A DNA stretch of 26,653 nt. Source: Methylococcaceae bacterium. Lineage in GTDB: Bacteria > Pseudomonadota > Gammaproteobacteria > Methylococcales > Methylomonadaceae. Shown here piece by piece: positions 7,941 through 20,593 of this stretch (position 1 is the first letter of the stretch; the number at the start of each line of letters is the position of its first letter). The notes beneath the pieces were generated by a model. It was not told where the DNA came from. It ran no database searches and saw nothing but the letters and a program-made list of their open reading frames with translations. The DNA is taken from assembly GCA_016715325.1 (NCBI GenBank), contig JADKAL010000015.1, forward strand, positions 1 through 26,653, written 5' to 3'. A program made the translations under genes and the position numbers.

Positions 7941-8456
7941 CTAATTGTATGAGCTGTTTGTCCGTGCAAACAAGGAGTTCGCTTTTAGCATATTAAGTTT
8001 TGCCAATGGATCTTGAATTTGCGATTTGAAATCGGACATGGCAATACTTTTTACCGGTATTGAATTAGATATTTGCGCAGTCAGCGGATTTTGGTGCATT
8101 CCGTCGATTCGGAATTCGTAATGTAAGTGCGGGCCTGTCGCTAGCCCGGTCTGACCGACATAACCGATAACTTCGCCTTGTCTTACCGGAGTGCCTTCTT
8201 CAAGCCCCGGTTTAAAGCGAGATAGATGAGCGTATACCGTTTCGTAACGATCACCGTGTTTCACGATGATAACTTGACCGTATCCGCCCTTTCTGCCGAG
8301 GAACGCGATTTCGCCCGACCCGGTCGATTTGACCGGCGTACCGGTTCTCGCTGCATAATCGACGCCTTTATGAGCGCGAATCCGATTCAAAACCGGATGC
8401 CGCCTATGCATATCGAAGTGAGAGCTGATGCGAGCAAAATCAACCGGTGTACTCAA
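7941..8456 (-). CDS. M23 murein endopeptidase, catalytic half of a frameshifted gene
   Basis: This frame (171 residues from a TTG at 8456) is the C-terminal LytM/M23 domain. It holds the zinc ligands His29 and Asp33 in HKGVDYAA, the YAHLS block, and His110-x-His112 in GPHLHYEF. Members cleave peptide cross-links in peptidoglycan. It lacks its own secretion signal and begins inside the conserved linker STPVDFARISSHF, so it is the second half of the protein encoded immediately upstream. One extra A in the run at 8463-8466 (minus strand AAAA to AAAAA) would join the two frames as ALQKAFLSTPVDF, which matches the family linker. The stop and TTG overlap (TTGA), so coupled translation is possible but unlikely. 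Confidence 0.85.
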   Translation of the reverse strand: MSTPVDFARISSHFDMHRRHPVLNRIRAHKGVDYAARTGTPVKSTGSGEIAFLGRKGGYGQVIIVKHGDRYETVYAHLSRFKPGLEEGTPVRQGEVIGYVGQTGLATGPHLHYEFRIDGMHQNPLTAQISNSIPVKSIAMSDFKSQIQDPLAKLNMLKANSLFARTNSSYN

Positions 8457-9148
8457 AAATGCTTTTGTAAGGCATTGCCTTCCGGCGTGTAATAGTTGGC
8501 AAAACCTTCTTTATCGATATATCTCACGGCGCGGTAACTTTTGCCGCGATTAACGAATTCTGCCGCAACAATGTCGTCTGCGCCGTTATAACCGCCCCGT
8601 TCGTAGACTACGGTAAATCGATCGCCTTCATGCAGGTTTGTTGCAAAGTCTATATCCCAGGCAAAAATCTGTGTTAATTGCTCGATGAGTTGTTCAGACA
8701 TACCGGCTTTTTTGCCTGTCTCGTTTAATGAGGTAGAAATTACGCCTTGTGCGCTGACAAGCTGCATCATGTTGAACTTGTGCGTATAACGGTTAAATCG
8801 GCGACCGAAATTCGGATTACCCGAAAGATGATTTCGTAATGAGCTTAAACCTCCGAATTCTCTAGGTTTGTCGGTTGTTATGGTCGCAAAATAGGTTTTT
8901 TCGCGGTTAAAACTGACAATCTTTTGAGCTTCCGATGAATTTAATTTAGAAAAAATATCGGATGGAGATTCGCCGGGCTTTACCTTATGTATCACAATTT
9001 TTGTATGAGTGACATTGGAGAAGTCGACTGGTTTTCGAGACTCGGCGTTGCCGATTGCGGATGTAAAAACTAGAAATAAACTTAAAAAATAAGTAAAAAT
9101 AACTCTGGCTTTTACAGCAGAATCTCTAAGTATTTGAATTTTAATCAA
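8453..9148 (-). CDS. M23 murein endopeptidase, N-terminal half of a frameshifted gene
   Basis: This 231-residue frame begins with a signal peptide or membrane anchor (hydrophobic residues about 15-33, followed by GNAES). It continues with an OapA/LysM-like segment (HKVKPGESPSDIFSKLN) and then the MepM/YebA-type middle domain ending TPEGNALQ. The stop falls exactly where the catalytic M23 domain should start. Restoring one base gives a single protein of 402 residues, exported to the periplasm, close in layout to E. coli MepM though shorter. The gene is divergent from tyrS. A sequencing error in a homopolymer is as likely as a true mutation. Confidence 0.84.
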   Translation of the reverse strand: MIKIQILRDSAVKARVIFTYFLSLFLVFTSAIGNAESRKPVDFSNVTHTKIVIHKVKPGESPSDIFSKLNSSEAQKIVSFNREKTYFATITTDKPREFGGLSSLRNHLSGNPNFGRRFNRYTHKFNMMQLVSAQGVISTSLNETGKKAGMSEQLIEQLTQIFAWDIDFATNLHEGDRFTVVYERGGYNGADDIVAAEFVNRGKSYRAVRYIDKEGFANYYTPEGNALQKHF

Positions 9149-9310
9149 AATAAATATCCTGTGTTTTCCAGTTTTTAATTGTAAGGTCTTTTTTTAAATT
9201 TACCAAGAATTTGTTGCTTTAAGCTTAATGGTGAAGAATATTTTTCGTGATGGATATTACAAACTTATAATGTCCGTAAATTGAATTATTCCATAATCGG
9301 AGAGCTGAAG

Positions 9311-10516
9311 TTGCAAGAAGAAACGCTTAATCTTTTATTACGAGGGGCTGAAGAGGTTCTAATAAAACAAGATCTTATAAAAAAACTGCAAGAGAATAGG
9401 CCGCTAAGAATAAAAGCAGGATTCGATCCAACAGCGCCTGATTTGCATTTGGGGCACACTGTTTTAATTAACAAATTGAAGCAATTTCAAGATTGCGGAC
9501 ACGAAGTTCTTTTTTTGATTGGCGATTTTACCGGCATGATTGGGGATCCGACCGGTAAAAATGTAACGCGTAAGCCGCTCACTAAAGATGAGGTGTTGGT
9601 AAATGCCTTAACTTATCAGGAACAGGTTTTTAAAATTCTCGACCCGGACAAAACGCAGATCGTTTTCAATTCCACTTGGATGAATGCATTATCTCCGGCG
9701 GAATTAATTCAGATAGCCGCTAAGCATACAGTTGCAAGGATGTTGGAAAGAGATGATTTCAGCAAACGTTATAAGAGCGGTCAAGCTATAGCGATCCATG
9801 AGTTTTTATATCCGTTAATACAAGGTTACGACTCGGTCGTCATGAGGGCCGACGTAGAATTAGGCGGAACGGATCAGAAGTTTAATTTACTGGTAGGTAG
9901 GCAACTACAAGAAGCATATGGACAAACGCCGCAAATTGTTCTCACTATGCCAATCTTGGAGGGCTTGGATGGTGTTCAGAAAATGTCAAAATCGCTTAAT
10001 AATTACATTGGGATTGCCGATGCGCCTAGTGACATGTTTGGAAAAATCATGTCAATATCCGATGATCTGATGTGGCGCTATTTTGAATTATTAAGCTTTA
10101 AAAGCATGGCTATAATTAACAGCTTTAAGGAAAAATGCGCGATCAATCAGGAAAATCCTAGAAACGTAAAATTCGAATTGGCAAAAGAAATTGTCGGTCG
10201 GTTTCATGGTGGCGAAGCGGCGGGTGAGCAAGCATTACAGAACTTTGTTGCACGCTTTCAAAAAGGCGACATCCCGGAAGAGATCGAAGAAATTACCCTT
10301 AGAACAAATATCCCAACATATGCGATTGCCAATCTTTTAAAAGATGCCGGTTTAACCGAAAGCACATCTGAAGCTGTGCGGATGATAAAACAAGGCGCTG
10401 TGAAAATAGATGGCGAAAAAATAAGCGATACAAAGTTAATGATAAAAGCCGGTACCAATCATGTTTACCAAGTAGGAAAACGAAAATTTGCAAAAGTATT
10501 TATTGAGTCTGCTTAA
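9311..10516 (+). CDS. tyrS: Tyrosyl-tRNA synthetase (TyrS, class I)
   Basis: The class I signatures are present: HLGH at residues 46-49 and KMSKS at residues 224-228, plus [11 protein letters not shown] and an S4-type RNA-binding domain over the last 65 residues or so. The enzyme charges tRNA-Tyr. I chose the TTG at 9311 because GGAGAG at 9299-9304 is well spaced before it, and the resulting 401 residues start like Pseudomonas-type TyrS. An in-frame TTG at 9281 would add ten residues but has no ribosome binding site. The rrn promoter begins only 29 bp after the stop, and no terminator separates them, so read-through into the ribosomal operon is possible. Confidence 0.95.
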   Translation: MQEETLNLLLRGAEEVLIKQDLIKKLQENRPLRIKAGFDPTAPDLHLGHTVLINKLKQFQDCGHEVLFLIGDFTGMIGDPTGKNVTRKPLTKDEVLVNALTYQEQVFKILDPDKTQIVFNSTWMNALSPAELIQIAAKHTVARMLERDDFSKRYKSGQAIAIHEFLYPLIQGYDSVVMRADVELGGTDQKFNLLVGRQLQEAYGQTPQIVLTMPILEGLDGVQKMSKSLNNYIGIADAPSDMFGKIMSISDDLMWRYFELLSFKSMAIINSFKEKCAINQENPRNVKFELAKEIVGRFHGGEAAGEQALQNFVARFQKGDIPEEIEEITLRTNIPTYAIANLLKDAGLTESTSEAVRMIKQGAVKIDGEKISDTKLMIKAGTNHVYQVGKRKFAKVFIESA

Positions 10517-10544
10517 TAAGATCTGCAAAAGTTTAATTCTACCG

Positions 10545-10572
10545 TTGACATCACCAAATAATTCTGTAGAAT
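10545..10572 (+). promoter_or_regulatory. rrn operon sigma70 promoter
   Basis: A perfect -35 TTGACA (10545-10550) is followed after 16 bp by TAGAAT (10567-10572), one mismatch from the -10 consensus. It lies in the leader about 200 bp before the 16S gene. The AT-rich bases just upstream could act as an UP element. Confidence 0.82.
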
Positions 10573-10602
10573 AGTCGGACTCAGCAGGGCTAAAAGCCTT
10601 GT

Positions 10603-10614
10603 CGCTCTTTAACA
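10603..10614 (+). promoter_or_regulatory. BoxA antitermination element, rrn leader
   Basis: CGCTCTTTAACA matches the BoxA consensus TGCTCTTTAACA at eleven of twelve bases. BoxA in nascent rRNA recruits NusB-NusE to prevent early termination. A second identical copy precedes the 23S gene. Confidence 0.88.
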
Positions 10615-10625
10615 AGATGGCCAAG

Positions 10626-10650
10626 ACAATAAGTGTGGGAGCTTGTGCAG
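10626..10650 (+). other. 16S processing stem, 5' arm
   Basis: This leader segment pairs with 12317-12341 just after the 16S gene: 21 of 25 positions are Watson-Crick, two more are G-U. Such a stem brackets 16S rRNA as an RNase III substrate. Confidence 0.78.
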
Positions 10651-10766
10651 TGACCTTCGTTGACAAACGAAAGGTTAGTGGCAAGAGCCCCGTTGATTCA
10701 ACGGAAAGCGAAAGCTAACCAAACAAGATTTTGCATCCTATCTTAAAAGGGGTGCGCTATGAAATT

Positions 10767-12301
<1,535 letters not shown>

Positions 12302-12316
12302 CAAAGACGCAAGGCG

Positions 12317-12341
12317 CTGTACGAGCGCCCACACATATTGT
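12317..12341 (+). other. 16S processing stem, 3' arm
   Basis: This is the partner of the leader arm at 10626-10650. It lies 15 nt after the mature 16S 3' end, as expected for an RNase III cleavage stem. Confidence 0.78.
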
Positions 12342-12480
12342 TTTGGTCAAGAAGCGGAAAAAGCCGAAGGCTGGTCGCAAGCGAAAGCAAGCCTTAGAAA
12401 ACCGAAACGAGTCGACAGGCCATCGAGCCGAGTGAGCAGACAAGGCGCGCTGGGCAGAGCAACACCCTAAGACGAAGACC

Positions 12481-12557
<77 letters not shown>

Positions 12558-12637
12558 CCAAGCAGGCGACGACAAGCAAGCAGACAAGCCGAATTGGCGC
12601 CACGAAAGAAAGGGGCGCTAGCGGCAGACAGCACAAT

Positions 12638-12713
12638 GGGGCCATAGCTCAGCTGGGAGAGCGCCTGCCTTGCACGCAGGAGGTCAGGAGTTCGATCCTC
12701 CTTGGCTCCACCA
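12638..12713 (+). tRNA. tRNA-Ala (anticodon TGC)
   Basis: The 76-nt cloverleaf runs from GGGGCCA to TGGCTCC plus A and an encoded CCA. The anticodon loop reads CTTGCAC with stem GCCTG/CAGGA-type pairing. It follows tRNA-Ile by 80 nt, the usual order in ribosomal spacers. Confidence 0.98.
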
Positions 12714-12751
12714 ACCCAACGAAGGCCAATAAACCGCGCAGAAGACACCGA

Positions 12752-12802
12752 CAATTCCATAACGTTTCCACCGCGTAAGCGGATAGAGACGTTATCGAAT
12801 TG
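12752..12802 (+). other. Structured spacer hairpin before 23S
   Basis: Three stacked stems share one axis: CAATTC with GAATTG, ATAACGT with ACGTTAT, and CCGC with GCGG closed by a GTAA (GNRA-type) tetraloop. It lies between tRNA-Ala and the second BoxA. The perfect arms suggest a conserved rRNA-precursor structure, perhaps a processing or antitermination element. Confidence 0.75.
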
Positions 12803-12819
12803 CAGGGATACCCTGTAAT

Positions 12820-12831
12820 CGCTCTTTAACA
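12820..12831 (+). promoter_or_regulatory. BoxA antitermination element before 23S
   Basis: CGCTCTTTAACA repeats the leader BoxA exactly. A second BoxA in the 16S-23S spacer is usual in bacterial rrn operons. Confidence 0.88.
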
Positions 12832-12980
12832 ACATGGAAAACTGTACCAAAAAGCCGTAGGGCAACCTACGGACAGAAAGCGCACGCGTAGAAGCGAAAG
12901 CCGAAGCGGGCGCGTTCTCAAGTGAAAGCGTAAAAAAGTCAACTGGCACGATAGCCGCAAAAGCGCGTCGAAAAGACAGG

Positions 12981-12996
12981 CTTATTGGGGTTATAA

Positions 12997-13000
<4 letters not shown>
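12981..13000 (+). other. 23S processing stem, 5' arm
   Basis: CTTATTGGGGTTATAAGGTC pairs with 15886-15906 across the 23S gene. The two arms are exact complements apart from one bulged base, as expected of the RNase III stem that releases pre-23S RNA. Confidence 0.87.
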
Positions 13001-15885
<2,885 letters not shown>

Positions 15886-15890
<5 letters not shown>

Positions 15891-15906
15891 TATAACACCC
15901 AATAAG
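15886..15906 (+). other. 23S processing stem, 3' arm
   Basis: GACCTTATAAC followed by ACCCAATAAG is the partner of the arm at 12981-13000. Confidence 0.85.
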
Positions 15907-16271
15907 CTTGGGAAAGCGGGCGCAAGGGGAAAGGCAAAAGCAGCCTGAAACCGAACTGCGCCTAACGTTGACGACGCCAAGACGAGAGAACACAGTGGTA
16001 CAGAATTCCATGAGAGCGAGCCAAAGGAGCAGGCGGAAGGCGACATAAGTTGTCAGAAAGTCTGCTGAGTCTAGGTCGCGCCATAAAGCCGAAGCCTAGA
16101 AGCTGAAGCGAAAACGCAGGTGCAAAAAGACCTGACGAAAAAAGATGAAAAAGTGACTGCGAAAGCGGACATGAAACAGCAAGACGTAAGCGGGCAAAAA
16201 GAGCGCACAAAAGTGAAAGCTTGAAGAGCGGTCGAATGGCCTTAAGACTTGTAGTCGTGTTGAACACCGAA
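15907..16271 (+). other. Long 23S-5S internal spacer
   Basis: About 380 nt separate 23S from 5S, where roughly 100 nt is common in gammaproteobacteria. The spacer is purine-rich with many GAAAGC and AAAAG motifs and contains no tRNA or coding frame that I can recognise. Long minus-strand frames across it are chance effects of its base composition. Confidence 0.65.
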
Positions 16272-16392
16272 TTGCTTGGTGACCATAGCGAGCGTGAACC
16301 ACCCGATCCCATCCCGAACTCGGAAGTGAAACCGCTTAGCGCCGATGATAGTGTGGCAGTTTGCCATGTGAAAGTAGGGAATTGCCAAGCGC
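16272..16392 (+). rRNA. rrf: 5S ribosomal RNA
   Basis: The terminal helix pairs TGCTTGG with CCAAGC, and the core contains CCCGATCCCATCCCGAACTC, GAAGTGAAACC and TAGCGCCGATGATAGT. These match 5S rRNA of gammaproteobacteria at about 120 nt. End positions are accurate to one or two bases. Confidence 0.96.
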
Positions 16393-16400
16393 CTAAATCA

Positions 16401-16434
16401 AAAGCCCAAGAATCAACTCCTTGGGCTTTTTTTT
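16401..16434 (+). terminator. Intrinsic terminator of the rrn operon
   Basis: AAAGCCCAAG (16401-16410) pairs perfectly with CTTGGGCTTT (16420-16429) around a nine-base loop and runs into eight T residues. It lies directly after the 5S gene. Confidence 0.95.
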
Positions 16435-16745
16435 CGTCTGAAAATTAAGCTAACGATTTGCCGTCCAAAACGTTTCCTTCCAAAACTCAAATCTAATAAT
16501 CTCGTAGCTCAACTCCCACAGCGAAAAATAAATCTATTCAATTTCTTTTATCGACTTAAGTGTAAAGTTCTTCCTCATGAGGATTTATGATATAAAACTA
16601 TTGAGAATCCAAATTAAAAAATCTTACATCTGTCGAAGTTAGCAGTCGCATTTATAAACAGTTTCTAATCATAACAATAAAGTTTGATTCCGCTCAGCAG
16701 AACGTTTGCATTGTTATTTTTTTCAGGCCGATCTTTGGGAAAAGT
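16435..16745. other. AT-rich intergenic region, no gene seen
   Basis: About 310 bp lie between the rrn terminator and the disulfide reductase. The sequence is AT-rich and presumably carries the promoter for the following arsenic-related genes. I find no convincing ArsR operator, RNA gene or coding frame. Confidence 0.4.
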
Positions 16746-18223
16746 ATGAGTCCAAAACATCAGTGGCAAAAGCCTAGAAAGTTTGATTGTAACCTGATCG
16801 TGATAGGTGCGGGTTCAGGTGGTTTAGTGACCTCGTATATTGCCGCGGCAGTTAAGGCTAAAGTTACACTGATAGAAAAAAATAAGATGGGCGGAGACTG
16901 TCTTAATACAGGCTGTGTGCCTTCAAAAGCATTGATTCGTTCGGCAAAATGGCTTTCTCAATTAAATAGATTTAATGAATTCGGAATAAAAAGTGCGCAG
17001 GTCGAATTCAACTTATCCGATGTTATGGAGCGTGTTCAATCGGTCGTTAAAACGATAGAACCTCATGATTCGGTTCAACGTTATACTCAATTAGGCGTAA
17101 ATGTACTTATAGGCGAAGCGAGATTACTATCACCTTGGTCTGTTGAAGTAAAAACGGCGGAAGATACTCAAATTCTGACAACTAGAGCTATCGTTATTGC
17201 TGCCGGAGCAAAACCATTTATTCCGCCTATTCCCGGAATTCAAGAAATTAACCCGTTAACATCGGATACTATTTGGGAATTGCGAAAATTACCAAAACGT
17301 CTATTAGTATTAGGCGGCGGTCCGATAGGGAGCGAGTTGGCGCAAAGTTTCGCACGATTAGGCAGCCAAGTAACCCAGGTCGAAATGGCTCCACGTTTAT
17401 TAATACGAGAAGATACGGATGTGTCGGATACAGTGCTATCACGATTCCGGGAAGAAGGTATTGATGTCCGATTAGAACATATCGGTAAAGCATTTATTAT
17501 TGAAAACGGCGAGAAAATATTAATTACCGACTATAAAACCCAATCCATAAAAATACCATTCGACGAAGTGCTGTGTGCGATCGGACGAAGTGCAAATGTG
17601 ACAGGTTACGGACTGGAAGAATTGGGCGTCAAATTAACAGCGCGAAAAACAATTGAAACGAATCCGTTTCAGGAAACCAATTATCTAATATCTATGCCGT
17701 TGGTGATGTAGCTGGCCCCTATCAATTTACGCATACGGCGGCACATCAGGCTTGGTATGCTGCGGTTAATGCGTTATTAAGGCCATTTAAAAAATTTCGC
17801 ACCGATTATTCTGTGATCCCTGGTCGACATTTACCGATCCCGAAGTTGCTAGAGTCGGCCTGAACGAGCAGGGAAGCTAAGGAACAAAATATCCCGTTTG
17901 AAGTCGTAAACTACAACATCGGTGATCTTGACCGAGCGATTGCGGACGGTGAAGCTCATGGTTTTGTAAAAGTCCTGACAAAGCCGGGCAAAGACAAAAT
18001 ATTAGGCGTCACGATTGTTGGCGAACATGCCGGAGACTTACTTGCCGAGTTTGTGTTAGCTATGAAATACGGTCTCGGCCTGAACAAGATACTCTCTACC
18101 ATACATATTTATCCGACGATGGCCGAGGCGAACAAGTATGTTGCGGGCGAATGGAAACGTAAACATGCACCCGAATATCTTTATCCTTGGTTAGATCGTT
18201 TTCACGCTTGGCGAAGAGGATAA
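16746..18223 (+). pseudogene. FAD-dependent pyridine nucleotide-disulfide reductase, frame broken three times
   Basis: The N-terminal 320 residues are open and contain an FAD Rossmann loop (IGAGSGG, residues 20-26), the redox pair Cys52-x4-Cys57 in GGDCLNTGCVPSK, and a second dinucleotide loop LGGGPIGSELAQ. Beyond 17685 the reading continues in other frames. It shows YAVGDVAGPYQFTHTAAHQA, then STFTDPEVARVGLNEQ, then the catalytic His of HIYPTMAEANK, ending at 18223. Indels are needed near 17685, 17820 and 17871; correcting them gives exactly 493 codons. The layout is that of mercuric reductase-like and dihydrolipoamide dehydrogenase-like enzymes, without a mercury-binding N-terminal domain. 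Similar genes often accompany arsM/arsS, so a thiol-redox role in arsenic handling is plausible inference. Confidence 0.85.
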
Positions 18224-18304
18224 TTTTACACTTACAAAATCAGTTTAAACTTATAAAAATAATTATCTTTCTGATAAATAAATGCTAAGCCAAGGATATT
18301 TAAA

Positions 18305-19351
18305 ATGACAGAATCCGTTATTACCGAATCCGTACAAAACTATTACGGTCAAGTACTTAAGTCCAGTCAGGATTTAAAAACCAGCGCTTGTTGCACACTG
18401 GACGCCATGCCGAAGTTTTTACGTTCCTATTTGGCAGATCTGCACCCGGAAGTCGTCGCGCGTTTTTATGGTTGCGGTTCGCCTTTGCCGCCAGCTTTGC
18501 AAGGTTGTACCGTGTTAGATTTAGGTTGCGGCTCGGGCCGAGACTGTTATCTTTTGTCTCGCTTAGTGGGCGAAACCGGTAAGGTCATCGGGGTCGATAT
18601 GACCGATGAACAACTTGCCGTTGCCAGAAGTCATTTAGATTGGCATGCTCAGCGTTATGGTTATAGTCGAGCAAATGTCGAATTTCTTAGCGGACATATC
18701 GAAGATCTTAATACCGTCGGCATTGCGGATAACTCAATTGACGTTGTCGTATCGAACTGCGTTGTCAACTTATCCCCGGATAAGCGCAAAGTGTTCGCTG
18801 AAATATTCAGAGTCCTAAAACCGGGCGGCGAGCTTTTTTTCTCGGATGTCTATGCAGATCGACGTATTCCAAGTAATTTAAAGTTCGACCCTGTTTTACT
18901 GGGCGAATGTCTGGGGTGGGGCGTTGTATTGGGAGGATTTCCGGCGAATTATGCACGATTTGGGTTGCCCGGATATACGGATTGTTAAGCAAAATCCGAT
19001 CACCTTAGACGATCCCGAAGTGTCGGATAAAATCGGTATGATCAATTTTCGCTCGATTACCGTGCGCGCTTTTAAAATGCCGTTGGAAGATCGCTGCGAG
19101 GATTTCGGTCAAATTGCAATTTATAAAGGCACACTGTCTGAATATCTGCATGCTTTCGATCTAGACGATCATCACCATTTAGAGACGGGCGACCGCTCCG
19201 TGTTTGCGGTAATACCGCCGATATGTTGAGCGCTAGCCGTTACGGTAGACATTTTCAGATGATCGGCGATAAATCGGTACATTTCGGTTTGTTCGATTGT
19301 GCTCCGCCGAATACCAGCACAAGATTAGAATCCGGTGCGGCGTGCTGTTGA
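18305..19351 (+). pseudogene. arsM: Arsenite S-adenosylmethionine methyltransferase, two frame breaks
   Basis: Correcting two indels gives a 348-residue ArsM. The SAM-binding motif LDLGCGSGRD occupies residues 71-80. Cysteines at the expected arsenite-binding places are visible: Cys29-Cys30 near the N-terminus, Cys152 in SNCVVNLSPDK and Cys202 in GECLGG. An extra G in the GGGGTGGGG tract at 18913-18922 shifts the frame, after which LYWEDFRRIMHDLGCPDIRI continues. A missing T near 19202 shifts it again before CGNTADMLSASRYGRHF. The protein ends LESGAACC, a cysteine tail I associate with ArsM genes linked to arsS. It methylates trivalent arsenic stepwise. The gap to arsS is 25 bp, so the two form an operon. 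Confidence 0.87.
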
Positions 19352-19376
19352 TAAAGCAGCGTTAAATACGGATATC

Positions 19377-20361
19377 ATGTATAACGTTAAATCTTTATTG
19401 CTAAACAGCCGATTTCCGGGTATTCGTCGCGACCGGTTAACAACGCTGCAAATGAATCTCGGCTATTTGTACGATTTGAGTTGCACGCATTGCCATGTGA
19501 ATGCCGGTCCGAAACGGACTGAATTAATGAGCAAAGCGGTTATGCAATCCGCATTGGAATTCGCTGAAAAGCATCGTTTACAGATACTCGATGTAACCGG
19601 CGGCTCTCCAGAAATGAATCCTGAATTCCGTTGGCTGGTGCGTGCTGCAAAGGAACAAGGATTACATATTATCGACCAGTGTAATCCGACGATCTTAGTT
19701 GAACCTGGTTACGAATGGACAACTGAATTTCTTGCCGAAAATCGCGTTGAAGTGATTGCTTCGTTGCCTTGTTATCTGCAAGAGAATGTCGACGCACAGC
19801 GCGGTAAGGGCGCATTTGTTGGTTCTATTGAAGGTCTTAAAAAACTGAATGCTTTAGGTTACGGTAAGCCGGAAAGCGGTTTAACATTGAATCTGGTTTT
19901 TAATCCGCAAGGCGCTGTGTTACCACCGCCCCAAGAAAAATTGGAAGCGGATTATCGGCGCTATTTGGCTGATTATTTCGATATTCGATTCAACCGTCTC
20001 TTTGCGTTGGCAAATATGCCTATACAGCGTTTTGGGGCGGTATTGATTGCTAACGGTAAGCATGAAGAAAGATACAACGTTGTCTTCGATAATTATTTGG
20101 CTTTACTGAAGAATGCGCATAAACCGGAGAATTTAAGACATGTAATGTGCAAAAGCCTTATCAGCGTTGATTGGCAGGGCTATGCTCTGCGATTGCGATT
20201 TCAATCAGATGTTGCATTTGCCCTTAGGCGGTGGCGGGACCGTTCATATAAGCGACTTAACGGAAATAAACATTGAGAACTCACCTATAAGTGTTGCAGA
20301 CCATTGTTTCGGTTGCACAGCAGGCCAGGGTTCTAGTTGCACAGGCGCTCTGTCTGAGTAG
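19377..20361 (+). pseudogene. arsS: ArsS-type radical SAM protein (arsenosugar biosynthesis), frame broken once
   Basis: The reading matches the radical SAM/Cys-rich ArsS family: LQMNLGYL before the cluster motif, HCHVNAGPKR after it, VTGGSPEMNPEF, LVFNPQGAVLPPPQ and NMPIQRFG. One extra base at 20184-20187 shifts the frame. The family C-terminus CDCDFNQMLHLPLGG and FGCTAGQGSSCTGAL then continues to the stop at 20361. Removing that base gives 327 residues, the family length. The cluster motif CxxxCxxC is damaged: Tyr32 (TAC) stands where the first cysteine should be, while Cys36 and Cys39 remain. In Synechocystis ArsS transfers a 5'-deoxyadenosyl group to dimethylarsenite made by ArsM. The partner arsM lies just upstream. 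Confidence 0.85.
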
Positions 20362-20410
20362 TCCCTCCACCAAGAAGGCCTATAAACAATCCGCCAAACA
20401 AAAAAAAAAT

Positions 20411-20427
20411 TGCACCAACTTGATATA
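20411..20427 (+). promoter_or_regulatory. NtrC-like binding site 1 (upstream, weaker)
   Basis: TGCACCAACTTGATATA carries one perfect NtrC half site (TGCACCA) and a degenerate second half. Its centre is about 140 bp before the predicted sigma54 transcription start, the same distance as the distal NtrC site of E. coli glnAp2. Confidence 0.65.
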
Positions 20428-20441
20428 TGTTTTAGCTATAA

Positions 20442-20458
20442 AGCACAAAAATGGTGCA
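20442..20458 (+). promoter_or_regulatory. NtrC-like binding site 2 (dyad)
   Basis: AGCACAAAAATGGTGCA is a 17-bp imperfect palindrome of the NtrC form TGCACC-N5-GGTGCA. It is centred 31 bp (three helical turns) after site 1 and about 109 bp before the predicted start, like the proximal glnAp2 site. Confidence 0.72.
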
Positions 20459-20531
20459 GAAAAAATCATCTTATGTCGATTAATACGTTATTTCGATCCT
20501 GAAAACATTAATAAATCAGGTGGTTTAGCTT

Positions 20532-20548
20532 TTGGCATGAAGTATGCT
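20532..20548 (+). promoter_or_regulatory. Sigma54 (RpoN) promoter
   Basis: TTGGCATGAAGTATGCT agrees with the sigma54 consensus YTGGCACGRNNNTTGCW at all but two positions. It has GG at 20534-20535 and GC at 20546-20547, exactly the -24/-12 spacing. The predicted start is near 20559. Two NtrC-like sites lie upstream, so nitrogen limitation is the likely signal. Confidence 0.83.
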
Positions 20549-20593
20549 TTAACATTAATGAAAGACGTTCTCATCGTGTATTTGTACCTTCTC

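Noticed and set aside
8453..8470. Programmed ribosomal frameshifting in the M23 peptidase
   Set aside because: The site is a short A run without a classic slippery heptamer and without a clear stimulatory structure; a one-base loss is simpler.
9281..9310. Longer tyrS start at the TTG at 9281
   Set aside because: It has no ribosome binding site and adds ten residues not typical of the family; TTG at 9311 has a well-placed GGAG.
16435..16745. Search for an ArsR operator or arsenite efflux gene upstream of the arsenic cluster
   Set aside because: No dyad of the ArsR type and no coding frame could be supported in this AT-rich stretch.
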